Part shown: piece after piece, positions 1 through 16,059 of the stretch
Position numbering within the stretch: the stretch's first letter is position 1
Layout of the letters: each line of letters opens with the position of its first letter
DNA from: Agrocybe praecox
Lineage: Eukaryota > Basidiomycota > Agaricomycetes > Agaricales > Agrocybaceae
NCBI GenBank assembly: GCA_964017145.1
Contig: OZ024850.1
Location: 1,589,618-1,653,617 of the forward strand
DNA: 64,000 nt
Reading direction: 5' to 3'
Notes under the pieces: generated by a model
Told to the model about the DNA's origin: nothing
Databases searched by the model: none
The model's input: only the letters and a program-made list of their open reading frames with translations
Made by a program: the position numbers and the translations under genes

Positions 1-3000
1 TGTTCGTGACAACAGCATCAACTAGTTACCTACTAGATCATGGAATGACCAGTATTGCGCTGGCAGCGTTGCGTGAACGAATATGTTCAGAGATGAGCGC
101 TGAGCAGTGTATATGACAAGCGAACGATAATCGCGAGAGAGATAACTCGGCAGCAGGATTCATATGCATAAGCGCTGGCGTTAAGTAAGATGAAGTATAG
201 GTGCGAAGTTGGAAATGATGATGGGGGAAGACAAACCTGATCGGACTTTTCGGCTTACATGCCATAAATGATAAACGATTCTAGCGGAGATATAATAAAG
301 ACGGTGGAAGCCGGGCTCCTTCTACTGGCAACTTTCGTCATCATCATCATAACTATATTCAAGTTTGTCTGTTAAACTCGTTCCTTCTTAATCTCCAAAG
401 CCACCAGAAGAGTCTCCAGAAAGACAGGCGAACATGGGGACTAGCACTAAGATCTAGTACATATAGAACAAACACGAGGCAACGCATATAACGGGGCTCC
501 CTCCTTGCCATTCGGTCGCACTAGACGGTGGAATTTTAGTGGCGGCAGGCCACAACTCACAGGACACGCTGCAAAGGAAAATTGGAATTATTGCGAAAAA
601 CTTCATACCACGACCTTTTCTTCTCTAACAAATTATCCGACAAAAAAAAACACATACACGAGGCTTATCGGCAGTTGGTGGGTCCTCTGTGGGCATTTTG
701 TCCTTGCCGTTCAACCTACCTATTTCGGACAGTCCAACAAGATATGTACACGGATACTAACCGATAGGCCCCAATTCGCCAGAAGGTCCGGCGGCCAGCA
801 GGCACTCCAGCAGGCGCGCGCTTCAAAAGTTCCCATGATCAGCCATGCTATAACCACGATGCTCTTATGTGCTACGACTCCGAGTCGTGCCTGCCGCCGG
901 ACTGTATTCTGCCGACATGGCGATCTTATGTCCCTCTGAGCTCTCTCTTTCTTGGCGGTGCTTTGCTTGGTATTACGTCCAATGGAGAAACCACAGAGAA
1001 AGTAATCCCATGGGTTGGATGGTGCTTTTATCTTTCGGATATTCCGCCGCAGTATTGTATTTTCGTTTCGCTTTTGTCTAAAGGTTTCATTCTACAAAAC
1101 TCTTATCTTTTATCTAACACAGATATTCGCTCCACACAGTGTATGCAAGCATAGTCTAACTAGCACGTCATTAAGGATAATTACAGACGCAATAGACTTA
1201 CCACGGTAAGTGAGGATGATGATCTGCATACCGTAAAGTGTGATAATTATAGGGAGGATGGGTGGTGTTTCCTGATTGAATGCCCCGGTAAAATGGTTCG
1301 CGGGAGGCCACGAGCGCGCATGTTCGTGGTCGTGTTTGTATTACTCGCTACCTGCTGGATTGGGCTATATACTTATTTGGGAACCTACCACTGGCGTGTC
1401 ACCGCCACAGGAAATTCGAATTTGCGAAGTTTACCTTGAGGCAACGCCTTCGGAATCCAGACCAGTCCCTTGGACTCGGTGACTCGGTGACTCGGTGTAT
1501 CCAACATGGAATGACCGCAAGCCTCCTGAGTCCTAGACCTGTCGTTCAGATTGACGCTTAGGGAACTCTCTGTGGTCACATGGCTTGGAAGGTTCAGTTC
1601 CATGACTATAAGATTCTAGTAAGTCACTGTACGTTGTCGTTTTATCTAGTCACACAACTTATCGGCGGCCTCGTCTGCAAGACTGTGCTAGCCCTTTTGA
1701 AACTCTGCAGGTCACGAGCTGTTATGAGCAATAATAAATCAAAAGAAGCTAGAAAATCTGCGAAAAAAAAGATATGCTGTCGTTCGAATGAATGAATGAA
1801 TGCTCCTATCAGAGCGCCTCCGCGGCTTGTGTCATTGTAAGTGACATTGACATGTATGTCGTAGCATGATTAAACAGATATAGGAGCTGATCATTTGTTC
1901 ATTCATTAAGATTCTTCATCATAAATAACAACTTATGTCGGCGTCCGAAGTGTTCTATGACGAGAATATTACACAAGTCTCAGGAAAGGTCTGCTTCAAG
2001 GCCATTTCCGAGTGCTTGATGATCATGCTTTAGCGAACATCGATGGTCTGACAGATTATTATAGAAGGTATATCTGTTTCCTGCCAGTGCGTGTTCACCT
2101 CGGAGAAGAAATGGCTCCCTATGCTAGTCCGTTTTCCTCTTGGAACATCATAGACTGGGCCTCTTGGACCTGCTTAAGGTATATGTAATATAACATCGTT
2201 ATCTTTGAATGCTGGAAACTGTTAGCGATTTCATTTGCCATTCACTAGGTCACTCCTGCTTAATCAATATCTAAGCTTATGATCACTTGATGATTGCTGA
2301 ACCAACCAAACGATGTTATGACTTCATATCTGAGGTAGTAGTAGTAATAGTAGGTGCTTCTATGATAAACTTGCATACATTATTAATCTTTCCACCATTA
2401 CATACAGTGCTAAACGACAATGATAGAACACTTCGAATTTACTCGGGAACTCTAGCCCAGAGGCTGAAGGCTCCGCAGCTTGGAAAAAAAACTATATGTC
2501 TTCCCGGTGCCGTGTTCTCCGGGAAATGAGTGTGCCAAACGTGGGTACGTTTTCATTTACAAGTCCTTTATCATGGTCTGAAGATTAGACGGGCCGCTTT
2601 GACAATTCATTTCCCATCGATACACTAAGTTGCTTGAAGTTGGCGTTGGACTTAGCTCAAGTCTTGCAAGAATCGCTCCAGAACGAGCATCGGCCCATGC
2701 TATATTCCACAAATGTGTCAGGGTAAGGGTATGGCCATCGATGTTCTCTTCGCCATCTTTTAATTTTACCGCGACTTTTAACATAACCCCAAGGTCCCCG
2801 CGTCAATATCCGACCTTTAGCGCTTCAAAAGGCAACTCACGCCGGAATTTATTACGCAAAAATGACAGCCGCAGGAAAGAATTTCGACATGTCGAAGCTG
2901 GGAAGCCGTCTCAATGCGTGTATGGCGTTATCAGCCAGACAGATTATATCCATTTTAGCTAATGCCGTGTCAGGGTATACGTTCAGGTCAGTCCAACGGC

Positions 3001-5772
3001 AGCTCACGGTGCATGTTTCTTCATGGCAAAGAACCTCGCTCGAACCAACCATATTGAATGCCTTGGTAGGGTTTCTTACACGGCTATTTGAAGGGAAAAG
3101 TTTGCTGGACAGTATGGTGGACACGGACATAAGGGAGTGAGAGAAAGAAAGGGATGTGCTGGACATTATGATTTTTACTCCAAGCTCACCGTCATGACCG
3201 TGAAACGTTCCCTCTGTTTGGATCGATTTTCCGAGCATAGTGCGAATTTTCTCTCGAGACTATCATTCAGTAGTCTCGCTTGTTCTTCTAGTGTTCGAGT
3301 CGTCGAGCATTTATTTCCTTCATTGGCAATGTACTGGACAATCAATTGCCGCGGTAGAGGCGGAAAATATGTCAAAGACTCACCTTTTGGATCCTCGCAA
3401 GACCACACCAAGATTAGAGGTGTGTGAAGAGGATGCGAAAATATACTTACGTCGATGACGATCCAAATTTCGTCCCATTGAGGCTGGAAAAAGACAGTCC
3501 AGAGCAGTACTTCAATCCAGGTGTTCGTAAACCACCGATATTACTTGTCTTATATATTTCCCATGTGTGTACTTAGCTAGTAGCACGATTGCCTGTCAGG
3601 CGACTGAAGGTAGTAATCGACGACACGCACAACATACGGCAGAACCCTCATCATGATAATTTATATATGTTCAAAGGTGTCCAAGTTTACAACGACAATT
3701 GAATTCAATCGCACTTTTCCGTCGTTTTATTCTCAACACAAGTTGCCGCATTGAATTATATTAGCCTTCTCGACGTTCTCAGGTTCTCCCGGGGGTGCAC
3801 TGCGTGCCTCATGATACCGTTGTTTCTATTATACCCATACCACTACCCATTACCCATTCCTAGTCACCATTACCCGTACTATGAAGTTCCATGTACATAC
3901 ATACAATACACAGACCCCCGTACGTGTGCTATTACACCCATAATAATAAAAGTGCACACATCAGTAGTAAGTACTAGAACAATCCATCAATACCATGACA
4001 GACACCCAACATGGTGCGCTACTATTATTATGTCCGCGTGCCTCCATGAAGCTAGGCCTAGCAGCCCTAGTACCCTTTAGCCAGTACCGTCGGACGTACG
4101 TATACGGCGTGCGTGAGCAATGCGGCAGCGCGTGTCTTGCCAACTTTGGGAAAAATCACAAACAGGGATCAGGAGGGCTAGCCAGAGAGTGTCCATCTGA
4201 AAATGGGTTCCCTGGGCCTTTTAGAATGTTTATTCTATTTGAAAAGCTTGGGCAGGCAGACTGAGCAGCATCGTGTTTTTTCCTTTTTTGAAATCCCGAG
4301 TTTTACCAGCTCCAGTGCCGCGCATCCAATTCACAGGTCTATCGTGCCAGTTGTCTACTGTCTGTCTGCCTGTCCATCGACATGTTACAGTCTTACTTAA
4401 GTCCGCCAGTCAGTCACTGCGCATATCTGTTGATGAAGAATAAAGTATCGGATGTATGAATGGAGTACCACTAATGCACAATAAATAGAACTTGAGCCTG
4501 TCTAGGAGGTAGGGGGTATAGGAGAAAAAGAGAAGAAGAAAGGAGAGAAATTCCGAATGAAAGCGAGATTGAATGGAAAGAGGAAGAGAAAATGCGAATA
4601 TACATACATACATACTTGATCAAAATGCATGGCGTGGAGACAAAAGAAAGGATGCGCGGAAGGAAGAAGAAATGAAAATAGACGAAGGTATCCCCGGTAA
4701 TATAAAGAGACAAATACTACTTGAAGTAAAATACTTATTGATAGATATAGACATTATAGAAGAGAGAGAAAGAGAGAAAGAAGTCCAGAATGTATGTAGA
4801 ATTGATACCGAGGAATCCAAGCAAAGCAAGCTGAGAGAGATAAAGAAAGACAAGGAGGACAAAGAGAAAGGGGAAAGAAGAGAAGGAAGATTCGTATATA
4901 CTAGTAACAGTACGAAGTTAGGCAGCATAACCAACAGCAAAGAACAGGCGAATATCCGACAAAAACACACACATGTCTCCTGACGTCCATTTTTCCTCGC
5001 CAGTTGAATAGTGACGGGTATCTAATGTTCTTCTGTTCAATCCACGATGGTAGCTCCCCCGTGGCGTATCGATCGATGCCGTAACGTTCATAACGCACAT
5101 AGTAGAGAGGAGGTGGGTGGTACCCAGACAAGGGTTTGAGGACGGGTGGCCGACCATCAAATAGAAGTATGCAAGTCGAGGTTCTCCCAAGGCTGCCACA
5201 ACCCACGTGTGCAGAGCAGAGGAGAAAACAAGAACTTGGCCTCGATGACATGCGCGACGACTCAGCGGAAAGTGGCATATTGGTATGCCACGCGCCAGGT
5301 TCAACAATTATTCCATCGAGGTTCCGCAAGACATGGGACGTATGCACATACGCATGTTCGCCTGACAGCGTATGCTAGCCCCCAAAAAATGCACGCGGAG
5401 TCGCGGACTGATATCCGGGCTCGAAGGGAAGGCAGCGATGCATGCGTTGATGGAAAACTACTCGAAGTTCATTGTTTGTGTAGCTTGTGGGTGCATAAGG
5501 GGAGATGAAAACCGACTGATGGGCGGGGTCGGAAATGAATGGAACGCGAGAAAGTTTGGGTGCGGGAAATGATTAAATGAAGGCGCCAAGGGTTGGGTGG
5601 GAGAGTAACGCTCTTTTCTTCTTGATTTCAGGTCTTGGATGATGGGCAGTGGTTTTGTTCAAGCAGAGGATGAGAGCGTTCGTCGTTTGTCTTCGAAGTC
5701 TGTCTTCGAAGTCGTTGGCGAAAAAAAATAATAGTTTGTTCGAGTATCGGAAATTCAAAAACTGGTTTTTTT
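1..5772. other. gene-poor region, no confident gene
   Basis: No open reading frame here has the combination of length, ATG start and splice-linked neighbours seen in the real genes further on. The stretch contains short tandem repeats (an 8-mer gactcggt repeated at 1477-1499, gaat repeats at 1786-1802, cattaccc-like runs at 3840-3880) and a purine-rich tract at about 4505-4890. Coding-like but unassignable patches occur at about 2557-3540 (see findings). I see nothing else that I can name. Confidence 0.6.
4505..4890 (+). repeat. purine-rich (GA) low-complexity tract
   Basis: For about 385 nt the plus strand is dominated by A and G (runs such as gagaaaaagagaagaagaaagg), interrupted by a catacatacatac repeat near 4602. 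ORFs of more than 100 codons on both strands here (Lys/Glu/Arg-rich on plus, Ser/Leu/Phe-rich on minus) are the expected by-product of such composition and are not supported as genes. A polypurine run of this kind can lie in a promoter or scaffold region, but nothing shows that here. Confidence 0.7.
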
Positions 5773-8381
5773 TCATACATTCCTAGAAAAGAAAAACCCT
5801 TCTTGCTCATACATCGGTAGGTGGGTATTCAAGTGGACCAACGCCAGCCTTGCGATCTTCTCCGCCAGCTTGTAGACATCTTCATGCAGAGGCTCCATGC
5901 CCGCTCCGAGTCCCATACCGATACCAGCACCAAAAGCACCGTATGATCCTGCAGCTTGCGCTCTGTAATTCTTGATCGCGCATTCTCCTCTCTCCAAAAG
6001 ATTACAACTGCCAGACGAACCAGCAGAAGCATTATTCGCACTCCCAGGTCCTCCCCAGGCAAGTCCAACGACGGCATCGAAGACAGCTTCTCGTACACGG
6101 TTGTGCAAGAACTGCGAGAGCGCAGATGCAGGTGACAGATTGGTCTCGCCCCAGGATTGTCCGAGAGAAAGCAACGCAGCGTCTGGCATGCAAGGCGTTG
6201 GGAAGGAGGACGAAGAAAGTGATGAAGGCGCATCATCGACAACCATCCTATCGTCTGCCCTTGCCCTCACATCACAAGCTCTCCTCGCAAGTTGGAGAAC
6301 CAAATCCTCTCTAACCCGCGTCCTCTCCTGATTCTTGCTCGTGTGCGTATTCATATCGTCCGATCCATCATTCACGCCTGCCGAAGACAACAGGAGCATG
6401 CCAAATCCAACGGGTGCGATATCCCTCACTTCGCGCTTTACCCTGATCGTATCTTCCTTCCGTATCTGTGGCCGCGTCGCTGGAGTCGGGTTGGCAAACA
6501 CCATCTGCCTGAATAGCAACACCATCATATATAGACCGGTCAGCTCTCCAGCTTCCCCGCCCAGGTTGACCAGACGCGATTTATCGAGATACATCGTCTC
6601 AGGGATGGGTCCCTGTGCACCGGCCGAGCCCTCAGGAGTGTAAGTATATGCGGAATTTTTGGACGAGGATAGGGATACGGCGCGCGTCTTGAATGATGAT
6701 GATGATGATGATGACCCAGGGAGGACAGGGGCGAAAGGGGTTACTGGATTGAGCGTATCAAAGACAAGGTCGACGACTCCTTTGAGAGCAGCGAGGTATA
6801 TTTTCTGATTCTTCGTCAGATCTTCCTTGTACCTGAAGGACCCTAATTTCGTCTCGCCTAAACCGGACTGTGCATGGGAACCATAGGCATGATGAGGGAT
6901 GGGAGTCTTTCTCAACATCAGCGAATCATGGGATTTATGCAGCCATTCTCTCGTGTTATGCAGTGATGCGAGGGATAGCGGTATTGATGCTTGTTCAGGA
7001 TCCTGCGAGCCAAATCTAAGCTTGAACGCCTTGACTTCGAATATACCCGTGTTGCGCAGGAGCCATGGGCGTAGTTGGCTTAATTGGTGGTTGGCAATAT
7101 CCTAGAATATAAAATAATAGAAAGTTAGTTCAGAGATACCGAATAACCAAGCGCATATATTTTAGGCGGAAGTAAGAGAAGAGTACGCACCAATTTCATG
7201 AGCTCCAATAATTCCAAGCAAGTCTTCACTGCTTTCATTCCTTCACCTCTCACAGATGCGCTTCTCACGAGCGCCTCTACTTCCCCATCCCGCATCGGCG
7301 CGCAATGACATTTGAGCGTTTCCCCGATCTCCTTGAACACGCCTTCGGGCTCCCAGATGCCGTGCTGCACCTCCTGCGCGATTAGCACGGGGTCGAAGAT
7401 TGCTCGGAGATGCGCCGCGTGTAAAGAATGTTCTGCGGCTTGGTCGTGAATTGCGAGCGGGTCCGTATAGATCGCAGTATTAGAGAGCGGCTGGATAACG
7501 AGGAGAAGGACTTCGAGGAACTCTATGAGCAGCGCCAGAATGCGCGAGGGCGCGCGATGGGTGTACAATACAAGCTGTCTGCTCGTGGAAGCAGCGCCGG
7601 CTGATGGTGGATGCACCTGGATCGTAGCCGAGGCGGAGGGGGGCTCGTAGGCGCATATACATATTTTTGGAGTATGCAGTCTGCCATCGCTGTCGAGGGT
7701 GACACATGTGCATCCTGTCTGTACCTCCTCCCATACAGCGGCCCAGTACCTCTCAAACGCCTCTGCCTTTCTGCGCGGGCGGAATTGCAGGCCTGGGTCA
7801 AATAGGAGGTCATGACCTAGCGATGAAATAGTATTAATGAGGTAATATACGGTGTAATGGACGCATATATACATACGAATGACTGGATTCCTTAATATGA
7901 CATCAAGCTCTAACTCTCGGAGAGTAGCCCTATTAATGAGAGGCTTGGAAGGTGGGATGTATGGCGACGACTTGAATTCAGGCGGCACTGGACCAGTGGC
8001 AGGATGAATATGACCATATGGAATGAAACTAGAAGCCACATGGGAGGCGACTGCGCGAGTTGGGCGACGCTTGGCGGAGAGTCTCCCTAGTCTGGATGGA
8101 CAGTGGCGGAGAGGGGGCGAGGGCGTGAGAGGGGTGCCAGGCATTGTGGGAGTCGATGAGGAGGGGGTGTTGGTCGCTGTGGCTGTCGGGGTGACATCGA
8201 CTCTAGGGGTCTGTACGACGGGGAGCTCAGTGTCTATGCGGGGGCGCTTTGAGTCTGCGCGACGAGCAGCGGTGGGCTGAGTATCCTGGGTGGGAGGAGC
8301 GATGGGGTCTGGGGACGGGGCGTTGTCGTCGTCGTGGCCCTGCTTTCGCTTCTGAGGGTGGTGGTGGGCGATTTCATCCAT
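5773..8381 (-). CDS. Tcp11/Sok1-type domain protein
   Basis: The protein is about 819 aa from three exons (8381-7877, 7816-7191, 7101-5773). Both introns have GT-AG borders and were read through in frame or truncated by a simple ORF view. The N-terminal ~110 residues are low-complexity, rich in Pro, Thr and Ser with Lys/Arg patches. A conserved block follows, with the fungal Tcp11 signature around residues 150-200 (LELDVILRNP then HDLLFDPGLQFRP after splicing). Splicing of the second intron joins LELMKL to DIANHQLSQLRPWLL, another family hallmark. Tcp11-family proteins include yeast Sok1, a suppressor of cAMP-dependent kinase defects; the biochemical role is unclear. The C-terminal half has Ser repeats (gatgat repeat near 6693-6713) and Gly/Ala-rich loops. 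Start: first ATG of the frame. The stop is 181 nt upstream of the V-ATPase stop-to-start gap, so the genes are tandem. Confidence 0.85.
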
Positions 8382-8562
8382 GGGTGGTGGTGAGATTTGA
8401 GGAGAGTGCGGAAATATATAGAGGACACATGGTGAATTCCCTTGTATGGACGAATGTATGGAGAAGGGACAAGGCGTGTGGGCCCGGACTTAACCAAACA
8501 CATGTATTACAATACGCACGCCTCGCTACCGAGTCTCTCTTTTTATTATGTTATCTCTTAAT

Positions 8563-10833
<2,271 letters not shown>

Positions 10834-11290
10834 TGTTGCGATTTATCGATGTTTTGGTTTTACGCGATGATAGCAGTAACAGCGCGGTCCCGATAGCTTT
10901 CCTTGTCCTTGTCAGTCAGATCCGACAAACCCAGGGGTTCCTAAACACAAGAACGAGATAAAAACACGGATTTGGACAACAAGGGAAGAGAATGCTGTCG
11001 GATTTGAAACTGACGTTTGAGTTCGCTGTCGTTGTTGTTGTGATTGTTATTGTTACGAGGCCTCAGAAAATGAGAGCACACTAGAAACAGGCAACCTCAG
11101 CGGGACTCACCACCGTGACCGCATCATCATCCGCCTCGATTTGTTCATACTATCATATTTTTCCCACGCCCCTCCCCACCCAAGGTTCCCATTAATTATG
11201 GCACTATGTTTTTTTCTCTCACTAACTCTAAGTATACAACTGTGGATTTCTAACTACGGCAGCAACACAGGGAAAGATAGATGTCTCACG
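10834..11290. other. spacer between VMA2 and cofactor D
   Basis: The interval should hold the VMA2 promoter and the cofactor D 3' end. On the minus strand it also contains two GT-AG bounded, phase-0 coding-like pieces (11149-11111 and 10940-10860) that join into one reading frame ending at a TAA 27 nt before the VMA2 ATG. I could not find an ATG exon for them, so they are not called as a gene (see findings). Confidence 0.5.
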
Positions 11291-14200
11291 TCAAGCTGTA
11301 AATAATTTCGACACCTCAGCCGCAGTCTCCTTAGCGTCCTCTTTAGAACAAGTCAACCTGCAGGGAAGGAAGTTGAAACATGAAACATTAGTATGACTGA
11401 TCACTATGGGTGAAGGATAAGGAGAAGACGACTAACCACTCTGTTTCAAGAAGGATGTCCTCCAGTACATCGGTCTCGAATCCAAGATCGGCACTCTGCA
11501 GGAGCACATACAAGTATTCTGCCGTGTCCGATCGCACCTTGCACCAGATGTTAGCAGTCAGCCTATAATTACCGAAGGAAAGTAATAGAGGCGTGCCTTC
11601 CCTCGACTCACCTTGGGGAAGGTGTGTGCTAGGAAACAGACGATGAGGGACTCGTTCCCACTTCTGATCTCCTCAAAGGTGAACAAATTAGCGACACTGA
11701 AGAGTTTCCAACAAATAGGACGTAAGAATGTATCATTCAAATAACCAATGATAGGCGAAGAACCCACATCTTCATAGCTTCGTAAATTCTCTGAACACTC
11801 TTTAACTTGTCCACTTTATTTGACGCCATATGTAAGAGCGTTCTCAAGCTGAAAGAGAAAGCACGCATGATCAGTTTCAATAGCCGAGAATTTGAAAGTG
11901 TAACGTTAACGTCGAAAATTAATCCAGGGTTGTTCTCACCTCTCTAGTCCTAATGGCTCATTTGACAGTTGTCGAAGTACGTCTGCCTCTAGCAAGATGT
12001 TAAACGTCTGGAAAACGGGGACAACGACAGCATTTGAAGTCATATTGGACTTCGCATGGCTAATAAGATCATCCACCAGCCCTAACAAAGAATAACCAGG
12101 CGCCGACGCTGACGCCGAATCCGTCAGGCTATTCTGATTTCTCTGAACGCTGCCGGTAAGCGGCAAATTCTGTGAGAATTTAACGAGGCTTCTAGAAACG
12201 GGCTTTTGCTGCATTGACCCCAACACATCAGCTAAAGGAAGATAGAAGATAAAAAGAATGAACAGAACACGGACCGTGCTGTCAGTTTTACTTCCTACGC
12301 TGATCACGATCCCTGCAAGGACATGCTTGCGGTATTCAGGCACTTCCAACAAACGCATACCTCGAGGGAACAACCAATTTCCGTCGTTCCAGCCAGCTTG
12401 GTCTGATGGACTATAGTAAAACAAGTAATTTTCATTAAATTTTACGCGCGCATGATAATTAAGCTCCGAGGATAAAAGACTCACTCTTGGAAGAGTTCAT
12501 TTAGCAAATTCGTTGCTGGTAAACGCCACCGGTCACCGCCGTCCACCGAGGGTAGGGATAAGTTGAGAAGTTTCGCAAAGCATACACCCGTTATCTGACG
12601 GACATTATCCAGTCTCTCTAGCCCTTGTTTGAGTAAACCAGCCGCGACCGCATGGTATTTCTGGGGTGAGAAGTATTTTTCAAAGTCGGGAATCGATCCA
12701 GCGACACCGAAAAGAAGTTCGGATATGGTCGTAAGCCCTTGTATGCAAGCCATTCTAACCCATGAGCCGACATCACCGCGTTCATCAATCGTATAATCGT
12801 CCAAACCTCCCAACAAGGTATCAACGAGGGCATTGAGTACGTCGCTGGACACGCCTGATTAACGATGGGTTTAGTAATTTACCCCCTTTCAGTAAACACG
12901 AACACCTACGCGAGGCAAATTGGGCAGAAACACGGGTCAATATGGCAGGTATTGTCTGATAGCAACTACGCCGGGTTTCGATATTAGCTTTGGACTGTTT
13001 GAGACTTGAATGAGTGTCCCCACTCTACATGACTTTAAGGCACTTACGTTGGGCTTCATATTATCCAGCAGGTAAGCAATGGCCTTTGGCAAGCTTTGAG
13101 GGTGTCTGTTGTAATTCACAACGCTAAGCAGCTTCGCAAGACTCTGTTGCATTACTGGAGAACCGCGCTTCATCTCTGTGATCAGCTTGAAAAATGCCGA
13201 AGATAAGTTCACTTGAATAAAGCCAACGTGACCAGGAGACTCATCTAGGGATATCATCAGATGACTCTGTTAGGTCACTGACCGAGGCCATGGCTGCCGC
13301 AGCACTGTCTTGTACAGATTCAATCCGATGTTTAAGACCAACGTCTACTATCTTCTTCCAGCCAGGGACAGAAGATCCTGATCCGAGATTGACCTCGGTT
13401 ACCGTAATTGAGTTGGCTATCAGTCGACATGCCGCAGCTGTAATAAGCTCGTTGCGCGAAGTGCTGAAAGAGCTTTCAGGAATTAACTTCAAATGCTTAA
13501 AAACCTAAAAGTCATGATAACCGTGAGCACTGCTCCACAACAGCAGGTATAAAGATGTCTGCTTTATGACTTACATTCCGCAAATTCTCTTCTATTACCA
13601 AAGGATCACCACCTCGTTCCTTGTATGCGATTGCAATTTCGCTCAAGGCTGATAATCCTCCATGAACGTCGCTTGAATCTACAGACTCCAGGAGTCGGGC
13701 CTGGAAATTGTTAACCGGTATTAGAAAACCGAATATCCCGAATTAAAAAGAAGATACATTCTTACAGATTTTTCCACGACTCGAGGAGCCAGCGCGTCTA
13801 GATCATGCACACAGATCAGCCGCAGTGATTGCGAGCCGAGTTCCCTCATCGAAATATCCCAATGTCGAAGGATAACATCAAGAACGTGGTCGACCAAGAA
13901 GTCCCGGTATTCAGCGTGCCTGTTCAGGGTTAATTGAATTAGATATTTGACATAAAATATCTAGAACGTGTCTTACTCGGCAACTTGAGGTGCAGCGTTT
14001 AAGAATGCATGCTTTCGTATGCTGACTGCGTAGAAATCGGTTTTACCTAAGACGTCAATTCCATGAGGAAATAAGCTCTGAAGTGCCGTTAGTAAAATTC
14101 CACAATTATGGGTAAAGTGGGACGGACATTTCTTCCAACATGCTCCTGGAATGCGGCACTGGCTGCACGCCGTATATGGACTTCCCGATCATAAATGGCG

Positions 14201-16059
14201 ACAGCAATCAGGCGTTGGGCTAAATTTGTCGCATATGGAATCAACGCCGGTTTATTTTGTGTTCTGGCAAGCGCCCACAATACGTATGCAGCTGCATCGC
14301 GAACATTAGAACCAATGGAATGGGCACCTTTACGGAGATCAAAGTATAATGCCTGCAGGAATGAACATGTGAATAAGAACGTGAGGACAAAGGCCAATGT
14401 GCCACCCGGCATCAAAGCGCCCACGCACCTTTGATAACCATTCGACTAGCTTGGGAAGGTGTTCTGGCCCTACAAGACTCCTTCGAGCAATTTCAGCGCA
14501 TGCAAGACACGCCCCATGCCACGTGCCTTCTGCGACTGCAGGGAGATCATACAGAGAGGCTGCAGCGAGCGAATGGATTTCAAATAATCCCATGACGGTT
14601 TCTAGCACCTGGCAGGCAAAGTCTTTCGGTAAACGTTGAGCTATCCTTGCGACTCCTTTAGCAGCTGACCATCGAACAATAGTATCCTGTTCATAGATTT
14701 GAGTAAATAGTTGTTGGATGGAGATCAAATAGACAGACCCGATCTTGAAGGGCCTCGAAGGTCTGCCCTAGAATATCCTCTATTTCCTCTGGGACATCTA
14801 TTTCCTGTTCATCATCTCCGGCCTCGAATGAACTTTCAGCGACTAATGTCCGAGCTAATCGTTGCTCGACGTCAGATTAACAGCATTGCATAGAAGATAT
14901 CAATCATACCTTGAAGTTTATTATTTCTCGCAGGAAGAAGCCTTAAACCAATTCTCGAAATTAATTTGTTCCTAAGTTTCCTGACGATAGTATTGTTCGA
15001 ATATTTCGATGAATCCAAGATGATATGGCCAATCGATAATAGCGTAGGAAGTTCATTTTGGACTTGCTCCGCGGAACCAGATTTGGCAACTTCACAGAGT
15101 ACTTTGAGGACACCAAGAGCCTGAACAAAGATAAGCTCCGACGCAGGTATTAGATGTTAAATACTTATACTTACTTTGAATCGGTCTACATCCTCCTCCC
15201 GTAAGAATGATTCCGACCATAGCACGAAATCATGGAATCTAGAACCAGTATCTTTTCTATACAATTGAGTAAGAGCTCCCAACCTTAAGAAATCAAGAGA
15301 AATACCTGATATATAAGCGAGAAAGCAACAGCGCCGCAGCCTCTCGCTCAAGACCGGCTGTCCCGAGGTAAGCCTTCGCTACAGTCTGGAGGGATTCTGC
15401 AGTTTGACCAATCTTGTCTGCCTCATCGAACTGTGCCAAATCAAATGGGATGATACAGATAATATAAAGCCACAAAAGTGACACATATCGAATGGCCCAA
15501 AAGTAGCGATCTTGGATTATTCCGTTCGGGATTTGCATGAATTCCAGAGCAATGGAAAGATCTGCAATTTCATGCGGGAAGAACCTGACTATGGCTTATC
15601 AGCAACGCTACCCAACACACGATCGCGAACGGGAGACAGACTGATGGTTTTGTACCCGCGAAACTTGACATAACTGTACAACATCCCAGCGGTACGATTA
15701 GCCCTCCAGGCGTTGCCTTTCGTTGTGGGGTTCTCGACGCAGAACTTTGCATAATCCTTCAGTTTATCGACGATCGGCGTCACCAATCGCTCAAGGTAAG
15801 GATCGAACAGGTATGGTTGTTCTTGATACTCATCGAGCTAATCAATGAGACCCATGAGTAAATGTGTGCAATCGTAAGTCAAAAGGCATACCATCGTCGC
15901 GAAATGTTGGTATGCAATAGAATCCTCAGAGTGCTCTTCACCTGTGTATTCGATCTTAATGTCCTTCTCTAGAAGTTTCTCTTGTAGTCTCAGCAGTTCT
16001 TCGAAGCCTTCAAAAGTGGTGCGCAACCTTTCTTCTGCGACATTTTCGACTTCAGCCAT
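11291..16059 (-). CDS. tubulin-specific chaperone D (tubulin cofactor D)
   Basis: Cofactor D (yeast Cin1, human TBCD) captures beta-tubulin and assembles the heterodimer with cofactors C and E in the cytosol. The start ATG at 16059-16057 gives MAEVENVAEERLRTTFEGFEELLRLQEKLLEKD. Splicing continues to LDEYQEQPYLFDPYLERL, a family motif, then LKDYAKFCVENP and GNAWRANRTAGMLYSYVKFRGYKTI. Downstream exons show HEAT-like helical repeats, for example LQTVAKAYLGTAGLEREAAALLLSRL, DTIVRWSAAKGVARIAQRLP, the GTWHGACLACAEIARRSL block and SIGSNVRDAAAYVLWALAR. The last two exons join DILLETEW to LTCSKEDAKETAAEVSKLFTA and stop at 11293-11291, aligning with the short tail of other cofactor D proteins. More than 15 introns; no frameshift seen. 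It is divergent from BUD22. Confidence 0.93.

Noticed and set aside
4573..4983. 136-codon Lys/Glu/Arg-rich ORF in the purine-rich tract
   Set aside because: Low-complexity composition explains the open frame; no domain or splice context.
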